DNA of 64,000 bases from Rhodoferax sp. (GCF_028689295.1 NZ_JAQTWL010000002.1:1-64000); one strand, 5' to 3'. Positions 17,119 through 27,221 are shown, counted from the first letter of the stretch. The notes: generated from the sequence alone by a model not told the origin. Translations and numbers: made by a program.

Positions 17119-17120
17119 AA
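17092..17120 (-). promoter_or_regulatory. Sigma70-type promoter of the SWIB gene
   Basis: On the minus strand: -35 TTGAGA (17120-17115), 17-bp spacer, -10 TATGAA (17097-17092). Start of transcription would be near 17085, about 80 bases before the start codon. Confidence 0.5.
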
Positions 17121-17196
17121 GGAATAAGTCATTTGTGTTGCGTTTTTTACCGATTTACAATTTTCCGAACCCTTCAACCCATGCCTGTCGATTTTT

Positions 17197-17718
17197 ATGA
17201 CCCCCACTTTTGCCACCTGTGATTTGTGCGATGCCCACAAAAATGAGCCCCCTGAGCTGTTCCGGGTGCTGCCGCCAGTGTTCAGAGACTTCGGCGCACG
17301 CCAGACTTTTTGTGGTCCGGTGGCGACCGTCAAATGCTTCGAAGACAACTCGCTGGTCAAGGCGGCGGTGGACTCGGTCGGGTATGAAGACACACCCTTG
17401 GGTCGCATCGGCAAGGTGCTGGTGGTCGATGGCGCGGGCTCAACGCGCCGTGCTTTATTGGGCGGCAATCTGGGCGCGGCGGCCGTCAGAAACGGCTGGG
17501 CCGGCGTGGTGATCGACGGCTGTGTGCGCGACGTGGCCGAACTGGCCGTGCAGGAGGTGGGCATTCGCGCGCTGGCCAGTGTGCCCATGCCCACCGAAAA
17601 GAAGAACCAGGGCCTGCAGAATCTGGCGGTGCAAATCCAGGGTGTCTGGGTTCATCCCGGCGACTGGTTGTATGCCGATGCCGACGGCATGGTGGTCAGT
17701 GCAACGCGGCTGGTTTAG
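17197..17718 (+). CDS. rraA: RraA-like protein (RNase E regulator / HMG aldolase fold)
   Basis: A 173-residue protein of the RraA family. Family marks are TCDLCDAH at the start, the GGNLGAAAVRNGWAGVVIDG segment (about 88-107) and CVRD at 108-111, which in relatives binds a divalent metal and substrate. Escherichia coli RraA inhibits RNase E, while other members are 4-hydroxy-4-methyl-2-oxoglutarate/oxaloacetate aldolases; sequence alone does not decide. The length is slightly above the E. coli protein. The last 23 bp overlap the 3' end of the opposite-strand transporter gene. Confidence 0.82.
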   Translation: MTPTFATCDLCDAHKNEPPELFRVLPPVFRDFGARQTFCGPVATVKCFEDNSLVKAAVDSVGYEDTPLGRIGKVLVVDGAGSTRRALLGGNLGAAAVRNGWAGVVIDGCVRDVAELAVQEVGIRALASVPMPTEKKNQGLQNLAVQIQGVWVHPGDWLYADADGMVVSATRLV

Positions 17719-18634
17719 CGCGCCCCGGCAGGGTCGCCAGCAGCACGCCCGCCAGGCAAAGGGCAAAGGCAAACAGTTGCATGGCGTTGAGCTGTTCACC
17801 CAAAAAGAGCACACCCACCAGCGCCGCTGAAATGGGCAGCATGACGGTGAAAACACCGGCGCGAGATGCCGCAATGGTCTTGAGCCCGGTCATCCACAGC
17901 CACACCGTCCAGACGCTGGCGGCCAGCGCATAAAACAGCAGCAGCAGCCACATGGCCGCCGGCACGCTTGAGAAGTGAAAGCCCCAGGCGGCATACAGGC
18001 CAAACGGCGTCATCATGGCAAAGCCCCACAGGTTGATCAGCGCGGTGATGCGTTTGGGCGACAGGGCGCCGGTGAGCTTTTTGCCGATCACCGCGTAGCT
18101 GGCCTCGCACAGCACGGCGGCAAACACCAGCAGGTTGCCCCACAGCGCGTTGTCTCCCGCAGGTGCGGACGCGTCAGATTTGGCCATTGAAAACAAGCTG
18201 ATGCCGATCACGGCCAGCGCAATCGCCGCCCACACGCGCAAGCCGATACGTTCACGCAAGAACAGCCAGCTCAGCAGCGCCACGGCGGTCGGAATGGTGG
18301 CCATGATGATGCCGGCCGAGACGGCGGTGGTCATGCTGACGCCGTACAGCATGCAAATGGTGAACATGAAATTGCCGAGGAACGACTCCAGAAACAGCAG
18401 GCCCTTGGTGCTGCGGCTTATGGGTGGCTCACTTGCCGGCTTGATCAGCCAGTGCGGCATGGCCAGCGCGCCAATGCCAAAGCGCAGCCAGGCCAGCAAC
18501 ATCACGGGCAACGCCAGCACCAGCGGCTTGCTTAGGGCCACATAGCTGCCGACCAGCGACATGCTGGCGGCCAGTAGCAGGTAGGCGAGCCAGGGCGGCG
18601 CGGCGCGGGCTGAATCTTGGCTGGGAGGTGTCAC
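17696..18634 (-). CDS. EamA/DMT-family transporter
   Basis: A roughly 312-residue membrane protein with ten hydrophobic segments in two repeated halves, typical of the drug/metabolite (EamA, RhaT-like) exporters. The second half carries the LPISAALVGVLFLGEQLN motif. No ATG begins before the first helix. The GTG at 18634 gives a normal family length but lacks a clear ribosome binding site, and a TTG at 18736 is the next alternative, so the start is uncertain. Substrate unknown. The 3' end overlaps rraA by 23 bp, tail to tail. Confidence 0.75.
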   Translation of the reverse strand: MTPPSQDSARAAPPWLAYLLLAASMSLVGSYVALSKPLVLALPVMLLAWLRFGIGALAMPHWLIKPASEPPISRSTKGLLFLESFLGNFMFTICMLYGVSMTTAVSAGIIMATIPTAVALLSWLFLRERIGLRVWAAIALAVIGISLFSMAKSDASAPAGDNALWGNLLVFAAVLCEASYAVIGKKLTGALSPKRITALINLWGFAMMTPFGLYAAWGFHFSSVPAAMWLLLLFYALAASVWTVWLWMTGLKTIAASRAGVFTVMLPISAALVGVLFLGEQLNAMQLFAFALCLAGVLLATLPGRAKPAALH

Positions 18635-18771
18635 GTTTTGGCTGGCGCGAAGGTGGAGTGATCGATGGTATGTGAATTGGCACCTTGAAAGCGCCTCAAC
18701 CCCGGATAATTTGCTGTGCCGCTGATGGTGCGTCAAATCGCTCAGCCATCGCTTCTTTCAAGGATGTATTC

Positions 18772-19689
18772 ATGTCAATCGGTGAATTTGCTTACGCCAA
18801 CCACAGCAACCGTTTTCTGGCTGCGCCCGAGTTGGCACAGCAGCCGTTTGCCGTGGTTGGTGTGCCCTTTGACGGCGCGGTGACCAACCGGCCTGGCGCG
18901 CGCTTTGGTCCGCAGGCCATTCGCAGCGCCAGCTTGATGTTGTGCGACGGCATCCACCCGCTTTTCGAAGTGACGCCGCTGGGGCATCTGGGCGACGGCC
19001 ATGACATGCGTCTGCCCAACGCCTCGCCGCTGGCCGAGGTGCGCGCGCTCATCCAGGCCCGGGCCAGCGCGCTGATGGCGCGCCACCACTGCGTTTTTCT
19101 GGGGGGCGACCACTCCATTACCTTGCCCCTGCTGCGCGCCGCTCATCAAAAGTATGGCGCGCTGGCGCTGGTGCATTTCGATGCCCATTGCGACACCTGG
19201 ACCGACCACTTTGGTGAACCCTCGGGCCACGGCACCTGGACCTATGAAGCCCTGCAAGAGGGCCTGGTGAGCCCGCAGCATTGTGTGCAAATCGGCTTGC
19301 GCTCCAGCGGTGACCGCGCCGCGCGCGAGTATGTGCTAGACCAGGGCGGCCTGATCTTTACCGGGCGCCAGTTGCGCGGGCTCGACGGCGCGGCACTGCG
19401 GCCGGTGGTTGCGCAAATCCTGGCGCGCCTGGGCGGCCGCCCGTGTTACCTCACGCTCGACATCGACTGCCTCGACCCCGCCTTTGCCCCCGGCACCGGC
19501 ACGCCCGAGCCCGGTGGCCTGAGCAGCTCGCAGGTGCTGACGCTGCTGGAAGAGCTCAGCCCGCTTAACCAGATCGGCATGGACTGCGTCGAGGTCGCGC
19601 CCGCCTACGACCATGCTGAACTCACCAGCAACGCGGCCGCCACCTTCGTCTGGACCTATCTCTGCGGCCAGATTGCCAAACTTGCCTGA
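18772..19689 (+). CDS. speB: Agmatinase
   Basis: A 305-residue ureohydrolase. The manganese ligands are all visible: GGDHS at 111-115 (His114), HFDAHCD at 135-141 (Asp137, His139, Asp141) and TLDID at 228-232 (Asp230, Asp232). The LDPAFAPGTGTPEPGG segment (234-249) follows. Agmatinase splits agmatine to putrescine and urea, which fits the downstream putrescine-degradation genes. The start at 18772 (MSIGEFAYAN) has an AAGGA ribosome binding site; a longer frame from 18685 would overlap the upstream region without support. The PuuB-like oxidase gene follows after 12 bp, so the two are one transcript. Confidence 0.88.
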   Translation: MSIGEFAYANHSNRFLAAPELAQQPFAVVGVPFDGAVTNRPGARFGPQAIRSASLMLCDGIHPLFEVTPLGHLGDGHDMRLPNASPLAEVRALIQARASALMARHHCVFLGGDHSITLPLLRAAHQKYGALALVHFDAHCDTWTDHFGEPSGHGTWTYEALQEGLVSPQHCVQIGLRSSGDRAAREYVLDQGGLIFTGRQLRGLDGAALRPVVAQILARLGGRPCYLTLDIDCLDPAFAPGTGTPEPGGLSSSQVLTLLEELSPLNQIGMDCVEVAPAYDHAELTSNAAATFVWTYLCGQIAKLA

Positions 19690-19701
19690 AAGCCCCATTG
19701 C

Positions 19702-21003
19702 ATGCTGCTCGACTCCGACACCCAACTTAACCAGCACAGCTACTACGAAGCCAGCGTGCAGCGCGACGCTATTGAGCCACCATTGCAAGGCCACATCACT
19801 GCCGACGTGCTGGTGGTGGGCGCCGGTTTTGCCGGCTTGTCGGCGGCCATTGAGCTGGCACAGCGCGGCTACCAGGTGGTGGTGCTCGAAGCCGACCGGA
19901 TTTGTGCCGGTGCCTCCGGGCGCAACGGTGGCCAGGCTATTGCGGGTTATGCCAGTGGGCAGGAACCCTTTGAGGCGCAACTCGGCAAGGCACAGGCGCG
20001 GCTGGCCTGGGACCTGTCGATGCAATCGCTGGACCTGATCGACCAGCGCATTGCCAACTTCCAGATCGACTGCGACCGCCAGCACGGCTACCTGCACGTG
20101 GCCGACTCGGCGCGCAAGGCGCGCGCGCTGGCCGCCGACATGCAGCGCTGTGCGCGCGACTACGATTTTGTGACCGACTTTGCCACCGGCCCCGAGGTGC
20201 AACGCCACATTGCCAGCCCGCTCTATCACGCCAGTGCCTATGAGCGCAAGTCGGGGCATCTGCATCCGCTCAAATATGGCCTGGGGTTGGCTCGCGCCGC
20301 CAAAAGCCTGGGCGTGCAGATTTACGAATACTCGGCAGTCACCGGTCTGCAGCGGGGCAAGCAGCTCACCGCCACGACAGCGCAGGGGTCGGTCACCGCG
20401 CCCTTCGGGGTGCTGGCCGGCAACTGCATGCTGGCCGATTACGGCCCGGCGGTGGCCCCCGACATCGCGCCGCGCATCATGCCGGTGGGCACCTACATGA
20501 TCGGCACCGCACCGCTCGACCCCGAACTGTGCCAGCGCCTGATCCCGAGCAATGCGGCGGTGTGCGACAACAACTTCATCCTGGATTACTTTCGCTTCAG
20601 CGCCGACCACCGCATGCTGTTTGGCGGTCGCGTCAGCTACACCACCCGCACGCCCGCCAATTTGCAGGCGCTGATGGCAGCGCGCATGGCCAAGGTGTTT
20701 CCCGCGCTGCGCAATGCGCCGGTCGAATTTTTATGGGGCGGCTTTGTGGACATCAGCATGAACCGCGCGCCCGACTTCGGCCGCCTGGGCGACAACCTGT
20801 ATTACCTGCAGGGTTTCAGCGGCCATGGCGTGGCGCTCACCGGCCTGGCCGGGCAACTGGTGGCGCAGGCGGTGGCGGGCCAGGCCGGGCAGTTCGACCT
20901 GTTTGCCAAATTGCAGCACCGCCGTTTTCCGGGTGGGCCGCTGTTGCGCATGCCCAGTCTGGTGCTGGGCACGCTCTACCACCGGCTGCGCGATGTGTTG
21001 TGA
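19702..21003 (+). CDS. puuB: FAD oxidoreductase, gamma-glutamylputrescine oxidase-like (PuuB)
   Basis: A 433-residue flavoprotein of the DadA/PuuB amine oxidase family. Residues 40-45 (GAGFAG) and Glu63 form the FAD-binding Rossmann fold, preceded by the AD-VLVVG strand. The SGRNGGQ motif at about 73-79 and the GFSGHGVALTGLAGQL C-terminal FAD motif are characteristic. PuuB oxidises gamma-glutamylputrescine to the aldehyde that PuuC then oxidises; matching PuuA and PuuC homologues lie at 38.3 and 45.4 kb. It is separated from them by the accessory insert and recCBD, which suggests that a once tighter cluster was split. A related polyamine or D-amino-acid oxidase role cannot be excluded. Confidence 0.82.
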   Translation: MLLDSDTQLNQHSYYEASVQRDAIEPPLQGHITADVLVVGAGFAGLSAAIELAQRGYQVVVLEADRICAGASGRNGGQAIAGYASGQEPFEAQLGKAQARLAWDLSMQSLDLIDQRIANFQIDCDRQHGYLHVADSARKARALAADMQRCARDYDFVTDFATGPEVQRHIASPLYHASAYERKSGHLHPLKYGLGLARAAKSLGVQIYEYSAVTGLQRGKQLTATTAQGSVTAPFGVLAGNCMLADYGPAVAPDIAPRIMPVGTYMIGTAPLDPELCQRLIPSNAAVCDNNFILDYFRFSADHRMLFGGRVSYTTRTPANLQALMAARMAKVFPALRNAPVEFLWGGFVDISMNRAPDFGRLGDNLYYLQGFSGHGVALTGLAGQLVAQAVAGQAGQFDLFAKLQHRRFPGGPLLRMPSLVLGTLYHRLRDVL

Positions 21004-21225
21004 TCAGGATCACACGATCCAGACGCTGGTAAGAGAGCCAGCGAGCGATTGAATCCAAGGCCCGAAGCGGAACTACGACTCGCGCGATTCATTTCCGAAA
21101 AGCGGCCGACCAACGGCGTGAAGTCGGGGTCACCGGCCGAGACAAGGGGCAATGGCGCAAACACTGCCAGCCGCAGCGTGAACTCCAGCGGCGCCATCAC
21201 AAGGGTGCGTCGTGCATCGTGCGAT
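21004..21225. other. Left flank of the accessory insert, no gene seen
   Basis: 222 bp without a convincing gene. A 6-bp stem (CGCTGG at 21024-21029, CCAGCG at 21038-21043) without a T-run follows puuB. Beyond it the sequence style changes (more TCG/CGA), so the left junction of the insert is probably here. Confidence 0.4.
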
Positions 21226-24200
21226 CTATCGAATGGCGACCGCAATATCGTTCAACGCGAACTCATAGCGGATGCCGCGGCCGACGATCCGGTATCGTCC
21301 CCGGCCCTGTGTAGAGAGAGGGTTTGGCAGAACGGAGACCCAGCGGTTCTCGCTGTCGTTGACGCGCCCGACGAACAGGATCCTGTAGCGGTCATGTCCG
21401 GCGTTCGCCTGGGCAACCGCGATTTCTCTCTCAGAAAGGTCAAACGCCATGTCGTCGGTCGTCGTGGCCTTCACTTCGAACATCAGCGGCCCTCGGCGCT
21501 CGCGGAGCACCTCGATGTCGAACCCGAGATCATCATTTCCAATATCGCCGTCATTGATCACGTGGCGGCGATAGTGCGAGCGCCAGAGGCATGCCGATCC
21601 ATAGCGTTTGCTCAGCCATTCGTACGCAACGAGTTCACCCATGAAGCCGATCAGTTCGGTCTGGTCACTCGTCAGTCGCTTCGGCACGCGAACCTTGGGC
21701 GGACGATCGGCGTCCCCGTCGTTGAGCCGCTTCCGCTTCCGGCGTTCCTCGATCTCGCGAAGCGAAACGGGACGATCCGACGTGCCGAGGAGGTCGGGTG
21801 AGATTCCGGTCCGGATCGCCTCGACAAGCTCGCCGATTCGGTCGGGCTCAAGGGAGACTGGCCGGCCATCCAATGACACCGATCGCCTCTCTTGCGCGCG
21901 CTCCCATCGAGCGCGCGCTAGCTCCTCGGCTTGTGCGGCGAGGTCATCAGGAGTAAGGCCGAGCATCGCGAGCTCGAGCGAATTCGGAAGCTCCTGGGAC
22001 CATTGACCCAGGCGGCGCAACCAGGTCACGATGGCCTCTTCGTCGAGAGGACGGAAGTCGAGGATTCCTGCTGATGCGATCTGCCGTAAGAGCTCGTCGG
22101 TTTCATTGGTGGTCACCCACGCCGGGGGCAAGACCCCGCCACGCTTGATGGACCAAAGGGGAAGCCGAGCCACGGCGCATTCGATAAACGCATTCAGACG
22201 ACGCGCGTTCGCGGTCCTGGTATCAAGGAGCGCCGGAAGGTCGCTCGTATCCACGGGGGTGTCCGTTGGAAGCGTGGCAATCCAGACGTCCACGCGCCTG
22301 GCCATGTCAGCCTCCGGCGGCTGGTCCCATTCATTCAACCACTCGAGATCAGGGTCCAGTTGGCTACGCCACTCGTCAGGCGGAGTAGTCCGCCTCAGGA
22401 TCGCCGCGCCAAGCTCGCTCACCATGGCCGCGTAGTGGACGGGAAGGATTCCCGCGTCGAATAGCGGGGAGGCGCGTACCCGCAGCCGGTCGATGATCAG
22501 ATCCCGCTGCCGAGCGAGGTGGGACGCCATGGCCGTGACCAAACCTTGGGGGTTCTGTATCGGTGCGTACTCGCCGCCGAGCGCGATCAAGACGCGGTTG
22601 AACTCCGCGAAGCCGATCTGCAACTCATCGCGCATCGCAGCGATGGGCGAGCCCTCGAGGGCACGGTTCACAAGATGCTCCGGGGACACACCTGACGGGA
22701 GCCGATCCGAGAAACCTGATAAATAGGCGACGATCGCATCCGGATCCGGCTCCTCAGCTGTCGCCCTCAGCAGATCAAGGAGAACATCCTCGCCGAGGAG
22801 CGCAGCCACGATGGGCCGAAGCGCGAAAGCAAGTCCCGTAACACCGGTGCGCTGGGCATGCCGGACCTCGGCGACGCGATCAGTCGACTCCTCGAACACC
22901 GCCGAGTAGTCGGCATCTGACGGGGTTGTCAAGGATGCTGAGCCAAGCCTTCGTGCAAGCGATGTGACAACAGTCTCTAGAGCGTTTGCTGTCTCCACGG
23001 CGCCGATGAGTTCACCGATCTTTGGGGCAAGGAGACTAAGGATGTCCCAGTTCAAGAGGCTGGCCTCTCCCTCGTAAGCTACCGCAGGATTGCCAGGTCC
23101 GGAAACCGCAAAGACACGGCGTAAATGTGCAGGGAGCGCGACGGGCTGACCTTGCAGTTCAATGCTTATGTCGTCCCCCGCGTGGAGCTTGATCGCCCGG
23201 AGCAGTCCAGTCGCGCTTCGGATCCTGGCATCCGTTTGTCGATTGAAGGCCGACGCCTTGAATTCGAGCGTCAGCGCTACGAGATCGACGAGCCACTCTC
23301 GTCCAGGGCAAACCAAGGTCTCCCCATCGTGATCCTCGACCGGCACACCGTCAACGAAGACGCGCACGTCCGTCCCACCCACTGTCCGCAGCTGCAACGC
23401 AGTCCATTTCTCTATCGTTGCTGCGACGACCCGGCCGTCACTAGGATCGACCGGCAGGACTGGCACCTCGATCGTGTCGAGGACGGCCGCGACCAAGCGA
23501 TCCTCGTCCACGAGCACATATGGGACCAAGGCACTCGCCAGCGCGTGAGCGCCGAGGCGGCCACGCTGAGTTACGAGGACGTGATCCTCGCGCCGAAGAG
23601 AGCCGACGGGACCCGGTCCGACCCCGCGCGTCACGAGGGTCCAGGTGCGTTCGTATGCCTTGCGCAGGTTTGCGACAAGACTATCGGGGATGTCGTAGGT
23701 CTGTTGCGCCAAAGCCAAGGCACGAAGTCGTAACACTGCGTCGCTTCGTTCGTTCCACGTGTTTAGTCCGAGCGAACGAAGGCGCTCGGAAGCGACAGGC
23801 GACGACTCGATCTGACGGCGCACCGCTGTGACCACGAGTGGCATGAATGTCGGCCGTGCCTCGTTGTCAGTGTCGCGGTAGTGCCATGCGGTAGTGGGGC
23901 GGGCGAAGTCTTCCGCCGTCGGTGCGCCTGGGCGGGTCACTGGCAGCCATTCAACTTGTCGCAGGAACTCAGCAGCGGGCGACGGAAGTGATACAGGATC
24001 TGCCTGATTTTGCGCTCGGGGCCGGGCGATGCGAACCGAGACCACGTCCTGATCCCAGCTGCCGAGGCCCGACACCAGCAGACGGCCGTAGGTCTCACGG
24101 GCCGCGGGTGGTAGGAGTTCGTACTCGCCCGATCCCGGGAGCCGTTGAACGCGGCCAACGATTCGGTAGAGGGTATACGGGTAATAGGGTCGTGCGACCG

Positions 24201-26685
24201 ACGCCCGCAGGGCTGGATCCCAGCGCGCGTGGTCGGCTGGCGGGAGCTTGACGGCAGTGGCGAACCCCGACGTCCACCAGTGGCCCTGTTGATCGCCAAT
24301 TGAAGGTGTGACGTCGATCGGCGGGAGCCCATCCCGCACGCCGACGCGCCGTAGGAATGCGACCCACATGTGCAAGGACTCGATCCGGAACGTGAACTCG
24401 ACTGGGGGAACGAGGAGTCGGCTGCTGAGGCCTTCGATGTCGGCCGAGGCCCCTGCTGCCTCACCGATGAGCTTCTCGACGACGCTGCCGAGAGTGTCTG
24501 TCCAGGAGGCTGAGAACAGCGTCTCTCCCGCTGGCAGCCAATCTCCAGAACATGTCGGTAAGAGTATGTGCAAAGCGCTAACGGGCGGCGCCTGGGTGTA
24601 TTGGCGCTTGGCCGTCAGGTTGAAAACGAGACGCAGGGCGTCGGCGTGAACCTGCTTGTCGCGCGTGTGCGGCAGCACCGCGGCCAAGCGCGCGAGCAGC
24701 GCTTGCGTCCGAGGCATCTGGACTAGGTTGGTGCGCTCGAGGAACTCCCGACCCGGCCGGTTTTCCATCCGCTTCGTCTTGGGGTTCATCGATTTCCACG
24801 CAATCTCACTGTGCACGTAAGCGAGATGCCGGCTGAGAGTCTTGGGGATTGTTACATCCCGGCTTACGTCATCACCTTCGGCGATCTCACGCATTGGAAA
24901 GAAGACGGCGGGAGCCTGAGCCTGGTCGTCGGCCGGGCCACCCCACGTCCGGTGGATTCGAAGGTTGTCGTCGATGAGCAATTCGCGGCCGCGGAGGCTT
25001 GACACATCGTCGCGCTCGAAGAATGCATCGAGGTCGTCGTACAGCCCGATCCATGCCAATGGGTCGAAGCTGGCGGGTCGTCGATGGGCTGTAGCCGCCA
25101 TCCGCCTGGCGACGGCCTCCGCCCAAATGGCGACGCGTGCGGCTTCCGGGATCATTGAGCGCCGCGTCACGGCCATGGACATGGCCTCTATCGCATCAAG
25201 CGTGGGCTTACCGAGCAGGGGCTCCAGAATCGACGCCTGGTCGTCCGCGGCGAGGCTGGTCTCGGCGATCGCCTCCGGGGTAAGTGTGTTCATCGACCGA
25301 CTCCACACATTGGCCGCCGCGAGGGATGACCATCGCTTCGGACCCAGGACGGGAAGGAAATCTGCAGTAGCGAGGTCGCACCCCTGTCGCTGGAATGCGG
25401 CCCTTAGGCGCGCTATCTGTGCTTCGTTCCAGACGGCAAGCCCGGGCACAAGACGTCGGCCCTCGGCGTGCTCGCGCAAAGCGGTCCACGAAGCCGCAAC
25501 GATGTCGGCCGCTACATCGAATAGGTACTCATTGAGGGGCGCGCCCGGCACCAACCCGTCCCGCGCCAGGGTCACTGCGAACGGAGCGTTGAGGTGCCCT
25601 GCGAACGGGCCACGTACTCGATGGTCCATCGGCAGGAAGCAATACAGGCGCGAGTCCGCCTTATCCACTTCATCGATCCGCAGGGCGATCGCCACCTCCG
25701 CGACTCCATCCCAGTCGCGCCAGGACTCGTCGACCAAGGTCGCAGTGATCGACGCCTCGATCGCTTCGATGAACGCCTCGTGGGGCACGGCCCTCGTCAG
25801 CAGCAGACATCGGCCCGCGTCCCCCAAGCGCACCTCGCAAGAACGAATGCCAGCGACTTCGATGCCTGATGGAACCTCCTCCCGAACCAGCTCATGGACG
25901 ACAAGTTCCCCAAATGGCTCGATGACTTCAATCCGAAGCTCCGCAAGTCGGTCGAGGAAGAGAAGCAGCGGAGCGTGACGTGAGACGGCGTCAGAAATCT
26001 GCTTGCGGGTGATGTCGCCCGCCCGCGCTGTTCTCAGTGGAAGGCGGATGACCGAAACGTAACCCGCGTCTGCGAATCCGCTCAGGCGGGCTGGGTGATA
26101 GGCCGGAGCGATGTAGATCGGCAGGCCATACGACGAAATTCGATCACCAAGGTCGGAAGTCTCCTCGTCGCTTTTCGTCAGGGTCCGCATTGCTGCGGGA
26201 TCGGCGAAGCGGAAGCAATACCCGTTGAACCCGACACCCTGACTGCCGCGCGAATAGATTTCCGGCCAAGCCGCTACCTGTAGGACGCTCTTGAAGCCCA
26301 CCCCTTTGTTGCCGATCCCTTCTCCGGGTCGCTTGCTGCTTTGAGCGATCTCGCAAACAGCGCGGAAATTGGCGTCGGTGAACGGTCGGCCAGTGTTGGC
26401 GACGTAGACACACCCGAACTCCCCTTCTGTCGCGTCGAAGACCACGAGTACTCGCCCACGCGAAGCTGGCGGTTGGGCATCGTAGGCGTTCTGGATGAGC
26501 TCAAACAGGAATCGCTCGGCGTACTCCCGCGCGGCCTGCTCGATGAACTTCTTTGCGCCCTTGAGGGTGTCTACGAGCGCCCGGACCGTCAGTGCCTCGC
26601 GGATGATCGCGTCCGTGAACGCGTATATCCGCGCTGCCGCCTCTTCGGTCGTGTCGGGAGTCGACGGACGGCTGGTAGTGTTCAT
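21226..26685 (-). CDS. Giant GHKL ATPase (sacsin/HSP90-like N-terminus) with C-terminal DUF3883 domain
   Basis: An 1819-residue cytoplasmic protein, numbered here from the ATG at 26685 (an upstream TTG adds six residues). The N-terminal GHKL ATPase has the N-box FELIQNAYDA (about 61-70), a VANTG segment where the usual acidic residue of the DxG box is Asn (95-99), and GEGIGNKGVGFKSV (121-134). The middle of about 1500 residues has no domain I recognise. The C-terminal about 120 residues look like DUF3883, a PD-(D/E)xK-type fold: GELVAYEWL, then GFDIEV and FEVKATT with Asp, Glu and Lys in nuclease-like spacing. Such sacsin-like/DUF3883 proteins are often found in defence islands. Codon style differs from neighbours (frequent TCG, CGA and ATC), suggesting transfer. 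Function is inferred: candidate single-gene anti-phage effector. Confidence 0.8.
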   Translation of the reverse strand: MNTTSRPSTPDTTEEAAARIYAFTDAIIREALTVRALVDTLKGAKKFIEQAAREYAERFLFELIQNAYDAQPPASRGRVLVVFDATEGEFGCVYVANTGRPFTDANFRAVCEIAQSSKRPGEGIGNKGVGFKSVLQVAAWPEIYSRGSQGVGFNGYCFRFADPAAMRTLTKSDEETSDLGDRISSYGLPIYIAPAYHPARLSGFADAGYVSVIRLPLRTARAGDITRKQISDAVSRHAPLLLFLDRLAELRIEVIEPFGELVVHELVREEVPSGIEVAGIRSCEVRLGDAGRCLLLTRAVPHEAFIEAIEASITATLVDESWRDWDGVAEVAIALRIDEVDKADSRLYCFLPMDHRVRGPFAGHLNAPFAVTLARDGLVPGAPLNEYLFDVAADIVAASWTALREHAEGRRLVPGLAVWNEAQIARLRAAFQRQGCDLATADFLPVLGPKRWSSLAAANVWSRSMNTLTPEAIAETSLAADDQASILEPLLGKPTLDAIEAMSMAVTRRSMIPEAARVAIWAEAVARRMAATAHRRPASFDPLAWIGLYDDLDAFFERDDVSSLRGRELLIDDNLRIHRTWGGPADDQAQAPAVFFPMREIAEGDDVSRDVTIPKTLSRHLAYVHSEIAWKSMNPKTKRMENRPGREFLERTNLVQMPRTQALLARLAAVLPHTRDKQVHADALRLVFNLTAKRQYTQAPPVSALHILLPTCSGDWLPAGETLFSASWTDTLGSVVEKLIGEAAGASADIEGLSSRLLVPPVEFTFRIESLHMWVAFLRRVGVRDGLPPIDVTPSIGDQQGHWWTSGFATAVKLPPADHARWDPALRASVARPYYPYTLYRIVGRVQRLPGSGEYELLPPAARETYGRLLVSGLGSWDQDVVSVRIARPRAQNQADPVSLPSPAAEFLRQVEWLPVTRPGAPTAEDFARPTTAWHYRDTDNEARPTFMPLVVTAVRRQIESSPVASERLRSLGLNTWNERSDAVLRLRALALAQQTYDIPDSLVANLRKAYERTWTLVTRGVGPGPVGSLRREDHVLVTQRGRLGAHALASALVPYVLVDEDRLVAAVLDTIEVPVLPVDPSDGRVVAATIEKWTALQLRTVGGTDVRVFVDGVPVEDHDGETLVCPGREWLVDLVALTLEFKASAFNRQTDARIRSATGLLRAIKLHAGDDISIELQGQPVALPAHLRRVFAVSGPGNPAVAYEGEASLLNWDILSLLAPKIGELIGAVETANALETVVTSLARRLGSASLTTPSDADYSAVFEESTDRVAEVRHAQRTGVTGLAFALRPIVAALLGEDVLLDLLRATAEEPDPDAIVAYLSGFSDRLPSGVSPEHLVNRALEGSPIAAMRDELQIGFAEFNRVLIALGGEYAPIQNPQGLVTAMASHLARQRDLIIDRLRVRASPLFDAGILPVHYAAMVSELGAAILRRTTPPDEWRSQLDPDLEWLNEWDQPPEADMARRVDVWIATLPTDTPVDTSDLPALLDTRTANARRLNAFIECAVARLPLWSIKRGGVLPPAWVTTNETDELLRQIASAGILDFRPLDEEAIVTWLRRLGQWSQELPNSLELAMLGLTPDDLAAQAEELARARWERAQERRSVSLDGRPVSLEPDRIGELVEAIRTGISPDLLGTSDRPVSLREIEERRKRKRLNDGDADRPPKVRVPKRLTSDQTELIGFMGELVAYEWLSKRYGSACLWRSHYRRHVINDGDIGNDDLGFDIEVLRERRGPLMFEVKATTTDDMAFDLSEREIAVAQANAGHDRYRILFVGRVNDSENRWVSVLPNPLSTQGRGRYRIVGRGIRYEFALNDIAVAIR

Positions 26686-27221
26686 TTGCGTCGGTTGGAT
26701 CAATTGGAGTTTCGCACGAAATTGGATGACCTATGTGCGCCAGCATATCGCAATACCCGGCGAGGACACGACCCCACAAACGATCATTTATTCCGGTCGA
26801 CCGAAAGACTTGTCAGTTGTGGCCGCAGCAGCTGAACCAGAGCTCCACCTGACAGTGCAACGGTCCGAGCCGCAATGTGGATATCTTCCGCTCCAACTTC
26901 CTTCGCTGCATGTTGTGATACCGAGACTCGCTCGAAGAGCGAACACTTCACGGTCGCGCTACTCGTGCAATCTGAAGCACCATAAGCGGCCGCTCCCGAA
27001 TGTCGGCTGATGGTCGTCACAAGCCAGCCATCTTCTCAAAGTGCTTGCCCCAAACTTGAGGTTGAAACGTTTACAAACTCGGGCCACCATACAAATTCCG
27101 GTCGTCGGCGCGAACGACCTGCCCTCATGTGGAGCTCGGCATAATGGCACGTTGCGGGTACAGCTGGCGCTTGCAGAATAGGCAGATAGCCCGTCTAATC
27201 TGATTCACGGAGGAACCTTTC
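26686..27221. other. Right part of the accessory insert, no gene seen between the two ORFs
   Basis: 536 bp between divergent genes. Short open frames overlap on both strands and none has a start signal or a family I recognise. The sequence should contain the promoters of both neighbours, but I find no strong -35/-10 pair. A possible weak pair for the downstream gene is TTGCAG at 27172-27177 and TAATCT at 27197-27202, with a long 19-bp spacer. Confidence 0.4.

Noticed and set aside
20976..21245. Small minus-strand open frame between puuB and the insert
   Set aside because: It overlaps puuB and the GHKL gene ends, lacks a ribosome binding site and a recognisable product.
21049..21801. Open frame of 250 codons on the plus strand
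   Set aside because: It lies antisense to the end of the giant GHKL gene, has no start signal and no recognisable family.
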